Assembly: GCA_016936355.1 (NCBI GenBank) | Contig: JAFGYB010000065.1 | Location: 35,214-99,213, forward strand | Direction of reading: 5' to 3' | DNA from: Bacteroidales bacterium | Lineage (GTDB): Bacteria; Bacteroidota; Bacteroidia; Bacteroidales; F082 | Length of the DNA: 64,000 nt | In this document: in pieces, positions 8,438 through 16,475 of the stretch | Numbering within the stretch: the stretch's first letter is position 1 | Layout: every line of letters starts with the position of its first letter | The notes under the pieces: model-generated | Told to the model about the DNA's origin: nothing | The model's database searches: none | What the model saw: only the letters and a program-made list of their open reading frames with translations | Position numbers and translations under genes: made by a program

Positions 8438-9405
8438 TGGTTTAGGGCGTCAAAAATGATGTGATTCAGAACTTCATCGAATGTAAGTCCGGCTTGTTGA
8501 GCAGCAGCATAAAATCCTGCATCGGGTGATAAACAGGGATTGGCATTGATCTCCAGCACATAAGGTTTCAAATTTTTGTCAATACGGAAGTCGATACGGG
8601 CATAGCCTTTCAACTCCATCCGGTGCCAGCAATCGGTACAGATTTTTTTTATGTTCTCGCTTAAAGCCGGGTCTGTAGTTTCAGCTCCGAAGCTGCGCAC
8701 AGTATGTTTGTATTCAAAAGAATCTTCCTTCCATTTGGCTTCATAGCCCACAATGCTGGGTTTGTCTTCAGGATAATTTTCAAAAATTATTTCGGCCAGC
8801 GGAAGTACCGTCGGACCGTTTTTTCCACCCAATACTGATACATTGAATTCTCTGCCGGGGATATAGGCTTCCAGAAACCAGTCTTTGATTGGTTTATTCG
8901 AAAGGAAATTCCGGATGTCCTTTTTCCTGTTCACCAATACATTGGCATCAGTGATGCCAACTGATGCATCTTCCCAGAGCGGTTTGGCAATATATTTTTT
9001 GTTGCTGTCGCGATGGTTTTGTTCGTCGAACACAAACCAGTCAGCTGTAGGAAGATTGTTCGACCGCAGCCATTCTTTGGTCAGTACTTTATTGCTGGTC
9101 AAAAACATGCTTTGAGCAGAGCACCCCGTAAAAGGAATATTCAAATGTTCCAGCAGAGCAGGGGCCCAGTGGATCAAGCGGGCATCCTGTTCCAGACTTT
9201 CCACCAGATTGACAACAAATTCCGGTTCCTTTTGTTTCAACTGTTGGGCAACAGAATGGATGTTCAATGTCATAAACATCCGTTCGCTCTGATAGCCGAG
9301 GTGTTCCAGACTTTCTTCAATAATACAGGCCTGATCCAATACATCCAGTTCATCTTCGGTCGGATGTTCCGAAAGTTGATTGATCAGGACAATTGCTTTT
9401 TTCAT
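8434..9405 (-). CDS. ATP-grasp ligase, D-Ala-D-Ala ligase-like (second of a pair)
   Basis: A 323-residue ATP-grasp enzyme that should join a carboxylate to an amine through an acyl phosphate. Order seen: pre-ATP-grasp domain (VVNLVESLEQDARLIHW, IPFTGCSAQSMFLTSNKVLTK), central domain (YIAKPLWEDASVGI, FLEAYIPGREFNVSVLG) and catalytic end (GYARIDFRIDKNLKPYVLEINANPC, with the Mg-binding Asp, Glu and Asn). It differs strongly from its upstream neighbour, so the two are not a recent duplication and probably use different substrates. It overlaps both neighbours by four bases. A peptidoglycan Ddl role is unlikely because it is a pair inside an aminomutase operon. Confidence 0.88.
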   Translation of the reverse strand: MKKAIVLINQLSEHPTEDELDVLDQACIIEESLEHLGYQSERMFMTLNIHSVAQQLKQKEPEFVVNLVESLEQDARLIHWAPALLEHLNIPFTGCSAQSMFLTSNKVLTKEWLRSNNLPTADWFVFDEQNHRDSNKKYIAKPLWEDASVGITDANVLVNRKKDIRNFLSNKPIKDWFLEAYIPGREFNVSVLGGKNGPTVLPLAEIIFENYPEDKPSIVGYEAKWKEDSFEYKHTVRSFGAETTDPALSENIKKICTDCWHRMELKGYARIDFRIDKNLKPYVLEINANPCLSPDAGFYAAAQQAGLTFDEVLNHIIFDALNQ

Positions 9406-10382
9406 GGTTTTACTTTTTGTAAGGCTGAGGTCAGAATTCGGGTCATTAACTCCATGTAATTCATGCCGTTGAGCCGACTCAAAATGGGAAGGTCGGAATG
9501 TTCAGGGTGCAGCCCGGCCAGCGGGTTGATCTCAATGAAATTGGGAATCCCTCTTGAATCGAGTCGGATATCCACTCTTCCACCATCCTCACAGTTCAGC
9601 AATTTGTAGGCTCCCAGTGCCAACGACTCACACTGCTGTTTCAGTGGTTGTTCTGTAAGCGCCTTGTATTCAATCAAACGTTCACAATCTTCCTTATTTT
9701 TGTAGGAGTACACCCCTGATTCAGCGTCTTCCAGCAGAATAATTTCCATGGTCCCTGTGGTGGTGGCCTGCGCTCCGGTTCCGGTAATTCCTGTTGTAAA
9801 TTCACGTCCACTGAGATAGGATTCGACCAGCAGGGGCTGGTTAAAATTCTCCCATAATTCCTGGCAACGTGCACTCAACTCCTGAGGATTGTTTACAATA
9901 GATTTTCCGTCAATACCTTTACCCGTTCCTTCCAGCATGGGTTTAACAAACAATGGATAAGATAGAGCTATTTCATCCAGGTCTTTCGGGCTTCTCAAAA
10001 CATGAAACTCCGGGGTAGCCAATCCCGCATCCCGGATAACACGCTTGGTTAATCCTTTGTCGAGGGTGAGTGCCAATACCAACGGACCCGAAAATACATA
10101 CGGAATCCGGTAGGCATCCAAAAGAGCCGGTACCTGGGCTTCACGGCCTGTACCGTACAATCCTTCACTGATGTTAAAAACCAGGTCCCACCGTTTTCCC
10201 TTTCCAAGCAGATCAACCAGTTGCTTTATATGGCCAATACGTTCCGGTTGATGCCCCAGAGTATGCAAAGCCTGTTCGATGGCTTCAATGGTATCCTCCC
10301 GATCGAATTCGGCGGTTTCTTCTTCCGAATACCCCATTTTTAGGTAATCGGAACGCAAATCATAAGTGATCCCGATGTTCAT
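9402..10382 (-). CDS. ATP-grasp ligase, D-Ala-D-Ala ligase-like (first of a pair)
   Basis: A 326-residue ATP-grasp amino-acid ligase-like enzyme. Visible blocks: FNISEGLYGTGREAQVPALL and YVFSGPLVLALTLDKGLTKR in the N-terminal half, the nucleotide-binding LFVKPMLEGTGKGI, ESYLSGREFTTGI, and the metal-binding GGRVDIRLDSRGIPNFIEINP. Compared with classical Ddl, the GREAQVPALL block is the version found in Ddl-like ligases of unknown substrate. It begins 3 bases after kamA and ends in a 4-base overlap with the second ATP-grasp gene, so the three are made together. The likely role is to attach an amino acid to, or via, beta-lysine. The exact acceptor and donor are unknown. Confidence 0.88.
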   Translation of the reverse strand: MNIGITYDLRSDYLKMGYSEEETAEFDREDTIEAIEQALHTLGHQPERIGHIKQLVDLLGKGKRWDLVFNISEGLYGTGREAQVPALLDAYRIPYVFSGPLVLALTLDKGLTKRVIRDAGLATPEFHVLRSPKDLDEIALSYPLFVKPMLEGTGKGIDGKSIVNNPQELSARCQELWENFNQPLLVESYLSGREFTTGITGTGAQATTTGTMEIILLEDAESGVYSYKNKEDCERLIEYKALTEQPLKQQCESLALGAYKLLNCEDGGRVDIRLDSRGIPNFIEINPLAGLHPEHSDLPILSRLNGMNYMELMTRILTSALQKVKP

Positions 10383-10385
10383 ATT

Positions 10386-11633
10386 CTATTCTTTGTCAGG
10401 ATAATAAAATAATTTGCCTTCGTAATTTTTCAGTACGACCTGTCCGTTTTCTTTTCCCTGATAGTATTCGGGAAGTAAAGGTATTTTACCACCTCCGCCC
10501 GGAGCATCGATCACATAATGCGGAATGGCATAGCCGGAAGTAAATCCCCGTAATTGTTCAATCATTTCAATTCCTTTTTCCACAGGAGTCCGGAAGTGAG
10601 CCGATCCGGGAATGGGATCACATTGATACAGATAATAGGGCTTTACCCTTGCTTTCAACAGCTCGTGCGTGAGCTTCCGGTAGACGCTAACGTCATCGTT
10701 GATGCCTTTCAGTAGTACCGTTTGACTGCCCAGTGGGATTCCGGCATCTGCCAGTCTGCAGCAGGCTTCATGACTTTCAGGGGTCATTTCATCGGGGTGG
10801 GTGAAATGCAGACTCATAAACAACGGGTGGTATTTTTTCAGAATACTCAACAGTTTGTCCGTAATCCGCATGGGAAGTACAGCTGGAACTTTCGTGCCGA
10901 TTCGGATGATTTCCACATGTTCGATGGCCCGCAGACTGCTCAGCAAAAACTCAATGCGTTCGTCGGAGAGAGTAAGCGGGTCACCGCCGGAAATAATTAC
11001 ATCCCTGATCTCGGTATGTTGTCGGATGTATTCCAGAGCCTGTTTGATTTGTACGGTACCGGCATGCATTTTGTCTTTTTTAGACACCATATGCGATCGG
11101 GTACAGTAACGGCAAAATGCCGAACAAAAGCCAGTTACCAGTAAAAGTGCTCTGTCGGGGTACCGATGCACAATAAGCGGTACAGGGGCATCAGCTTCTT
11201 CATGCAGCGGATCGGATTGCTCACCTGGAGTAATCACTAATTCGTCCAATACCGGAACCATTGTTTTGCGCAACGGGTACAACGATTCTTTGTAGGCAAA
11301 CAGGGAAGCGTAATAGGGCGTGATCCGTACAGGCAAATTCAGGGCCTGTTCCTTAAATCCTTTTTCTTCATCCGTTAAAGTAAGAATCTGTTCCAACGAT
11401 TCAAAAGATGTGAAACTGTTTCGTACCTGCCATTTCCAGTCGTTCCATTGTTCATCGGTGGCCATGGGGAAGTGGATGCTTCGGAACTGATGGGAAAGCT
11501 GCGAGACAGGGAAGGAGTTGGAATTTTGAACAGTGGTTGCTGAATCAGTTGGTAATGTCGCCAGGGACGGAGGTTCGTCAATATCCTCTTGAACGAAAGA
11601 AGAAATTGACATCAAGGTTTTTTTTGGTTTCAT
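10386..11633 (-). CDS. kamA: Lysine 2,3-aminomutase (radical SAM, PLP-dependent)
   Basis: Moves the alpha-amino group of lysine to the beta carbon. The 415-residue protein has the radical-SAM cluster C170-x3-C174-x2-C177 (CSAFCRYC) with Arg179 two residues on, the SGGDPL block, and the PLP Lys383 in DAPGGGGK. Aligned by hand to Clostridium subterminale numbering (offset +46), Asp339 and Asp376 fall exactly on Asp293 and Asp330, the pair that holds the lysine side-chain amine. Glutamate 2,3-aminomutases have Lys and Asn there as I recall, so lysine is the predicted substrate. An N-terminal stretch of about 55 residues looks low in structure. First gene of a four-gene cassette; no clear consensus promoter seen. 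Confidence 0.9.
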   Translation of the reverse strand: MKPKKTLMSISSFVQEDIDEPPSLATLPTDSATTVQNSNSFPVSQLSHQFRSIHFPMATDEQWNDWKWQVRNSFTSFESLEQILTLTDEEKGFKEQALNLPVRITPYYASLFAYKESLYPLRKTMVPVLDELVITPGEQSDPLHEEADAPVPLIVHRYPDRALLLVTGFCSAFCRYCTRSHMVSKKDKMHAGTVQIKQALEYIRQHTEIRDVIISGGDPLTLSDERIEFLLSSLRAIEHVEIIRIGTKVPAVLPMRITDKLLSILKKYHPLFMSLHFTHPDEMTPESHEACCRLADAGIPLGSQTVLLKGINDDVSVYRKLTHELLKARVKPYYLYQCDPIPGSAHFRTPVEKGIEMIEQLRGFTSGYAIPHYVIDAPGGGGKIPLLPEYYQGKENGQVVLKNYEGKLFYYPDKE

Positions 11634-11965
11634 CTTTAAGGTACAATGATGTTTTTACCTTTTTAAGAATTGTTTTTTTACTACTTATAAGACCGTTTTT
11701 TGTTTTGATATTTTACGCGAAATTACTTCAAATTGAAATCATTTATACAGAAGAATAAAAATTTTTTACTTTTTACTTTAAGGCTTGAAAATATATGTAA
11801 ATCAGATATTTAATAGTAAATTTGTTTTGGTTGAATTGGCTGTAACCTTACTTTATAGCCAGAAGATGTGAATTTTTTTCCGAAGTGAATAAAAAGCAAT
11901 TCATGAGTGAAATAATAAAACAACTAAAAATTTAGTTATATTTAAAAATTCAAATCAAAGAACCT
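11634..11965. other. Divergent intergenic region between kamA and the LRR gene
   Basis: A 332-base AT-rich region carrying the promoters of two divergent genes. On the plus strand TTTG (11826-11829) followed after 19 bases by TACTTTAT (11849-11856) is a weak promoter candidate for the LRR gene. TAAATTTG at 11817-11824 is another isolated -7-like match. I see no conserved ORF, hairpin or RNA gene. The ORF 11537-11758 is an antisense shadow running into it. Confidence 0.5.
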
Positions 11966-13222
11966 ATGGTAAAAGCCACCTATATCGTCTTCATCCTGCT
12001 TGTTGGCATAGGATTGGAGGCCGTCGCACAAACTCCTGCTGGGAACAGAATGACGAACCGTGATTCAATAAGGAGAGGGCACGGGGTGCAGGATCCAAGG
12101 ATATTGGCGCAGAAAAGAGATCAATTCCTTAAATTGTATAACAATCCTGATTCGGTTCAGAAACTGCGTTTTGACAAGATGAACTTTAGTCACTGGCCCG
12201 ACATTCATGTATTCAAGAGAATTTCTGAGTTAAGGAGTACCGGAAATAATTACCAGAGAATTGGAAAAGGAGTCTCTGTATCTCCCCGGTTAAAAACAAT
12301 TATCCTTTCAAACAATAACCTCAGGCACCTCCGGTTTCAGCGCAACGATTCGGTGAAGAAGCTTATTTTGTCAGAGAATAATTTGCATCGCATACCCCGG
12401 TCTGTACGCAAGCTACCCCAACTCGAGCAACTCGATTTAACCCATAATCAGATACGTCGAATTCCTCATTGGATGGGACGATTGAAAAATTTAAAGGAAC
12501 TGGGACTTAATTACAATCGTCTGAAGATTAACAACCGTACTTTTAAACGACTGCAACATCTGACCCTGTTGCAAATGGGAGCGAACCACCTGACCCGGAT
12601 TCCTGATAACATTGATTTGCTGACTCATCTGAAAAATCTGAATCTGGGAAAGAATGAAATAGCCTCGTTGCCAACCACTTTTGCTAATCTGGATAGCCTG
12701 GAAACGCTTATATTTTATCAAAACAGATTTAAGTACATTCCTCCTGAAATTTTCCATCTTCATAAGCTGACCGAGCTGGATTTTTATTACAATGCACTGG
12801 ATTCAATTCCGGAAGCACTCGGAAGCCTGACTGACCTGAAACATCTTTTTCTGGCTTTCAATCAAATTCAGACGCTGCCTGATACATTAAGGAATTTGAA
12901 AAAACTGACCCATTTGTACCTGCATCACAATCAACTCAGAAAAATTCCCGGTTGGATTACTGAGTTACCCCGGCTTAAAGTTTTGGGAATTGGTTTCAAT
13001 AAAATAACTTCCATACCCGATTTCTCTGTTATGCCTGCCCTCGTGGAACTGGACTTTCAGCACAATCAAATCACACAATTTCCGTGGAGGCTTTTACAAA
13101 AACCCAACCTCAGGTTGCTTTTTGTGAGAAACAATCCACTGGGTTTAAGCACCCCCAACTACAAAAAGCTTCAGTATATAGCCAATGAATTGCTGAAGAG
13201 GGGCGTTATAGTGATCTATTAG
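11966..13222 (+). CDS. Secreted leucine-rich-repeat protein
   Basis: A 418-residue protein with a signal peptide (MVKATYIVFILLVGIGLEAVAQ). From about residue 105 to 400 there are roughly a dozen tandem leucine-rich repeats of 23 residues, of the bacterial type with L..L.L..N.I..IP (for example LEQLDLTHNQIRRIP, LTELDFYYNALDSIP, LTHLYLHHNQLRKIP). It ends with no recognisable type IX sorting domain, so it is probably periplasmic or held at the surface some other way. LRR proteins bind other proteins; no partner can be named. It stands alone, divergent from kamA and 176 bases before the sigma-factor operon. Confidence 0.85.
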   Translation: MVKATYIVFILLVGIGLEAVAQTPAGNRMTNRDSIRRGHGVQDPRILAQKRDQFLKLYNNPDSVQKLRFDKMNFSHWPDIHVFKRISELRSTGNNYQRIGKGVSVSPRLKTIILSNNNLRHLRFQRNDSVKKLILSENNLHRIPRSVRKLPQLEQLDLTHNQIRRIPHWMGRLKNLKELGLNYNRLKINNRTFKRLQHLTLLQMGANHLTRIPDNIDLLTHLKNLNLGKNEIASLPTTFANLDSLETLIFYQNRFKYIPPEIFHLHKLTELDFYYNALDSIPEALGSLTDLKHLFLAFNQIQTLPDTLRNLKKLTHLYLHHNQLRKIPGWITELPRLKVLGIGFNKITSIPDFSVMPALVELDFQHNQITQFPWRLLQKPNLRLLFVRNNPLGLSTPNYKKLQYIANELLKRGVIVIY

Positions 13223-13260
13223 CCCTTTAAATATTTTTCTGTTATTTAAGATTATAAGTA

Positions 13261-13291
13261 TTTGAAAATTAGATCAATTTCGTTAAATTTG
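13261..13291 (+). promoter_or_regulatory. Consensus Bacteroidota housekeeping promoter for the sigma-factor operon
   Basis: TTTG at 13261-13264, 19 bases, then TAAATTTG at 13284-13291. Both boxes and the spacing fit the TTTG-N19-21-TAnnTTTG consensus exactly. Predicted transcription start is near 13298, giving a leader of about 100 bases before the sigma-factor ATG. Confidence 0.65.
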
Positions 13292-13398
13292 TAAGGCTAT
13301 ACAGTTCAATATTAATTTATTTTTCAAAAAAATTGTATTTGTTTTCAGCCGTAGTGTAACCATTCGAAAATGTTGCCGTCTATTGAGTAGAAAATAAA

Positions 13399-13989
13399 AT
13401 GGAAGAAAAGCGCCAAATACAACCGACAACCGATTGGGTTAAGGCCTGCCGGCAGAATGACCGGGGTGCTCAGATGATGTTGTATAAAAATTATAGCAGA
13501 ACCATGTACAATACGGCACACAGAATAGTAAACAACAGCGCGGAAGCGGAAGACATCATGCAGGAAGCATTCATTCATGCCTTCCAGAAAATACACCAGC
13601 TGAGTGAAGATGCCGGTTTTGGAGCCTGGTTAAGGAGGATTGTGGTCAACCGTTCGCTGGATGCCGTTAAGAAAAGGAAGACCTGGTACTTGCATCACGA
13701 ACAATACAGAAATCAGGTGGACGACGACAGCAGTGTTTGTGATGAAGAAACCGACTGCCGGATGCAGGAAATTCAGGAAGGCATGAGTCGGTTACCCGAT
13801 CAATATCGCACCATATTGTCGCTCCACTTTTTTGAAGGGATGGATTACGAAGAATTGATGCAGATTCTGGATTTGAAATACAACAATGTAAAAACCCGCA
13901 TTGCACGAGCCAAATCGCGCTTACTGGAAGAAATCATGCAATTGCGGGAACAAAAGAACGAAAAGGAGGTGTATCATGCAGGACATTAA
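13399..13989 (+). CDS. ECF-type RNA polymerase sigma factor
   Basis: A 196-residue sigma-70 family factor with only regions 2 and 4. Region 2 includes YSRTMYNTAHRIVNNSAEAEDIMQEAFIHAFQKI (core binding and -10 recognition, with the usual A-E-D-I-x-Q-E-x-F pattern). Region 4 includes LSLHFFEGMDYEELMQILDLKYNNVKTRIARAKSRL, a helix-turn-helix. First gene of a four-gene operon with a putative anti-sigma and two secreted proteins. It overlaps the next gene by 14 bases. In Bacteroidota such pairs usually control a small regulon including their own operon, which is an inference here, since the upstream promoter looks housekeeping. Confidence 0.93.
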   Translation: MEEKRQIQPTTDWVKACRQNDRGAQMMLYKNYSRTMYNTAHRIVNNSAEAEDIMQEAFIHAFQKIHQLSEDAGFGAWLRRIVVNRSLDAVKKRKTWYLHHEQYRNQVDDDSSVCDEETDCRMQEIQEGMSRLPDQYRTILSLHFFEGMDYEELMQILDLKYNNVKTRIARAKSRLLEEIMQLREQKNEKEVYHAGH

Positions 13990-14521
13990 AAAAATTATCG
14001 ATGAAAACAGGGCTTCATGGGATAACCGCGATCTGCCTGAAGGACATGAAGAACGATTCCTGAACAGGCTTGAAACGATGAACCGACCCGGCATCAGGCA
14101 AAAACTGAATGTTGTATTTCGTGTGGCTGCTGCAGTTTTTCTACTGGTTTCTGTTGTGTGGTTAACGGTGGAACCTTTCAAGTCGATTAAAGCATCCAAT
14201 ACGGTACATACGATCAGCCTTTCACCCGAAATGCAACAGGTCGTTTCCTATTACAATATCCAGAGCAGCAGCGATTCGGCAGCCATTCAAAAGTTGAGTA
14301 CTGCCAATCGCATGACAGAATACATTGATGCCACGGCTCAGCGGCAGTTGGAAAAATTGGAAAGCCAGTTGTTTTTTATTGAGAAAGAATATGCTAAAAA
14401 TCCGGGAAATAAATCGGTTCAGGCAGCATTGGTAAATGTGCAGCGTAAAAAAGCAGAAATACTGAACAGCCTGAAAGAAAAAGCACAGTTGGCAGCTACA
14501 ACAGTTCAAATGGAAAAATAA
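13976..14521 (+). CDS. Putative membrane anti-sigma factor
   Basis: About 181 residues from the ATG at 13976, chosen because AAGGAGGTG lies just before it. The ORF-track start at 13901 is too far inside the sigma gene. The N-terminal cytoplasmic part contains the EGHEERFLNRLE motif seen in small Bacteroidota anti-sigma-like proteins, then one transmembrane helix (about VVFRVAAAVFLLVSVVWLTV) and a periplasmic, strongly helical tail (about residues 80-181). No zinc-binding H-x3-C-x2-C motif is present, so it is not a classical ZAS protein. The overlap with the sigma gene and the topology support the call; binding to the sigma factor is inferred. Confidence 0.7.
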   Translation: MQDIKKIIDENRASWDNRDLPEGHEERFLNRLETMNRPGIRQKLNVVFRVAAAVFLLVSVVWLTVEPFKSIKASNTVHTISLSPEMQQVVSYYNIQSSSDSAAIQKLSTANRMTEYIDATAQRQLEKLESQLFFIEKEYAKNPGNKSVQAALVNVQRKKAEILNSLKEKAQLAATTVQMEK

Positions 14522-14534
14522 AAACTCTAAGATC

Positions 14535-15593
14535 ATGAAAAAGCAAAGAATTTCGACCAAACTCATTGTAACGCTCATTTTTTTACTCGGAATATTTCAA
14601 CCGGCATTCGCCTCAGAACCTATTGTGAAGGTGTTGGCAGACAAACAATTTAAGGTTGAAAAAGGAGTTGTGCTCAATGCTACCCAGGAATTTGGGAAGG
14701 TCTATTGTAAAAACTGGGAAAAACCAGAAATATCTGTAAAGATCACAGCCAGAATTACCGGCGATGCGGATCAGGTGGATAAAATTCTGAGCCGTATTGT
14801 AACCCAGGTCTCGGGTGACAAAAGCGAAGTTACAGCGCTGTGTAAATTATCTTCCTCCATCACAAAAATGATCGGTCAGCATGTGGAACTGGTCATGGAG
14901 ATCATGATGCCTGACTGGGTAAACCTGAACCTGGAACATTCTTTTGGCGCAGCCTGGGTGGGAAATGTAAGCGGTAACGCAACATTAAAAAGTAAGTATG
15001 GATCTCTTTCTGTTGGATCGATCACCGGCCAAGACAATAAAATTGATGTTCGTTTTGGGAAGGGGGATATCAACACAATATCCAATGCCAATATAGAATT
15101 GAGCTACGGGAAGATGACAATCAATAACGGTACTGCTATCATCCTCGATGGAGAATATTCAGATTTGCAGGTTCAAAGTTTAAAAACCCTGAAGGCCGAT
15201 ATGGAAGGGGGCCGACTTTCGGTAGGTTCCGTGGATAAAATGGATGGAGAGTCCAGCTTTACTGATGTCAGTGTGGACCGATTGTCAAATTCCATTAAAT
15301 GGAACATGAACTACGGGGGTATATCGGTAGATCAGGTGGAAGCGGGATTTGCCATGGTGTCGCTCAACAGCGATTTCGGAACCACCCGAATCGGAATAGC
15401 TCCCGGGGCTACCGCTACTCTGAATGTTGCAGCTGTCAACGGGAGTATCACAGTAAATAACTCAAGTGTTTCCATAAAAAGTGATGTCAAAGAAATGCTC
15501 AGCCGTCACATCGAGGGTATTCTGGGCAATAAGAAAAATCCGGCTGCTGAAATTGTGGTAAAATCCAATTACGGAACAGTAAAAATTAATTAA
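14535..15593 (+). CDS. Secreted beta-helix-like protein of the sigma operon
   Basis: A 352-residue exported protein (signal MKKQRISTKLIVTLIFLLGIFQPAFA). The body is rich in short beta strands with repeats of the kind NATLKSKYGSLSVGSITG and VSLNSDFGTTRIG, similar in feel to DUF4097/GIN-like adhesin domains that form a right-handed beta solenoid. No catalytic residues stand out. It starts 13 bases after the anti-sigma gene and is followed 32 bases later by a head-GIN protein, so it is very likely a product and target of the same regulator. Function is unknown; an envelope or surface role is inferred. Confidence 0.65.
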   Translation: MKKQRISTKLIVTLIFLLGIFQPAFASEPIVKVLADKQFKVEKGVVLNATQEFGKVYCKNWEKPEISVKITARITGDADQVDKILSRIVTQVSGDKSEVTALCKLSSSITKMIGQHVELVMEIMMPDWVNLNLEHSFGAAWVGNVSGNATLKSKYGSLSVGSITGQDNKIDVRFGKGDINTISNANIELSYGKMTINNGTAIILDGEYSDLQVQSLKTLKADMEGGRLSVGSVDKMDGESSFTDVSVDRLSNSIKWNMNYGGISVDQVEAGFAMVSLNSDFGTTRIGIAPGATATLNVAAVNGSITVNNSSVSIKSDVKEMLSRHIEGILGNKKNPAAEIVVKSNYGTVKIN

Positions 15594-15625
15594 CAGAATA
15601 GATTACTCATTTTAAATTCAAAAAC

Positions 15626-16459
15626 ATGAAATCAATTATCAAACATTTAGGACTGGGTCTGATACTCACTTTGTTCTTTAGTGTGTCGCTGCAGGCCGCC
15701 AATAAATTTATGGATGTAGAGACGCAAAACCGTTCGGTTGCGGAATTTACTTCCATTTCTCTGATGTGTTCAGCCGACCTGTACATTACCCAGGGCAACA
15801 GCCAGGAAGTGACGGTAAAGGCTGACGGAAAAAACATCAACATGCTCCAGACCCGTGTGGAAAACGGAAAACTGATTATCGACATGAAAAAACACTTCGG
15901 CTCGCTGAATTTTCATGTGCTGGAAGTCCATGTCACTGTAAAACAGCTGGATAAAATCTCCGATTTCGGTTCCGGTGATGTGAAAGTTAAAGGAAGCTTC
16001 AAAGCCAAGGATCTGGTGGTTTCACTGCATGGTTCGGGTGATTTTAACGGAGATCTGGATGTCCAGAACCTGAAACTGAATGTCAAAGGTTCAGGCGATG
16101 CCAATTTCAACGGTGTAAAAGGAACATTCGAGCTTTCCGTGATGGGAAGTGGTGATGTGGAGGGTTACGGTTTGCAACTCGAATCCTGTGGCATTGAATC
16201 GATGGGAAGTGGTGATGTGGAATTGTCCGGCACCGCCAAAGACCTGTCACTTTCCCAAAAGGGTAGTGGTGACTTCAACGGTTATGGATTGAAAACCGAA
16301 ACAGTCAACATTTCCAACTATGGATCCGGTGATGCACTGGTTAACGTGAGTCAATCCATCAGGGCACGTTTGTATGGGAGTGGAGACGTGCTATACCGCG
16401 GTGGCGCTGACAAGGTCAGTGTATCGGCTATGGGTTCCGGCGGAGTGTACAAGAAATAA
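15626..16459 (+). CDS. Head-GIN (DUF2807) domain secreted protein
   Basis: A 277-residue exported protein (signal MKSIIKHLGLGLILTLFFSVSLQA). The opening RSVAEFTSISLMCSADLYITQG and the following Q-E-V-x-V-x-A-D pattern match the head-GIN (DUF2807) family. The second half contains about eight copies of G-S-G-D (for example MGSGDVEGYG, KGSGDFNGYG, YGSGDALVN) spaced about 19-22 residues, as expected for turns of a beta solenoid. Last gene of the sigma operon. It converges on rfbC with about 16 bases between stops and no clear terminator. These proteins are thought to be adhesins, but no ligand is known. Confidence 0.85.
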   Translation: MKSIIKHLGLGLILTLFFSVSLQAANKFMDVETQNRSVAEFTSISLMCSADLYITQGNSQEVTVKADGKNINMLQTRVENGKLIIDMKKHFGSLNFHVLEVHVTVKQLDKISDFGSGDVKVKGSFKAKDLVVSLHGSGDFNGDLDVQNLKLNVKGSGDANFNGVKGTFELSVMGSGDVEGYGLQLESCGIESMGSGDVELSGTAKDLSLSQKGSGDFNGYGLKTETVNISNYGSGDALVNVSQSIRARLYGSGDVLYRGGADKVSVSAMGSGGVYKK

Positions 16460-16475
16460 ATACGCTTAAATAGTT

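Noticed and set aside
8434-10382. Pair of peptidoglycan D-Ala-D-Ala ligases
   Set aside because: They are unlike each other, coupled to kamA and a GNAT, and not near other cell-wall genes, so a Ddl role is improbable.
15960-16445. DNA-level tandem repeat or CRISPR-like array in the head-GIN gene
   Set aside because: The repeats are in protein (G-S-G-D) and vary at the DNA level, with no constant direct repeat and spacer pattern.
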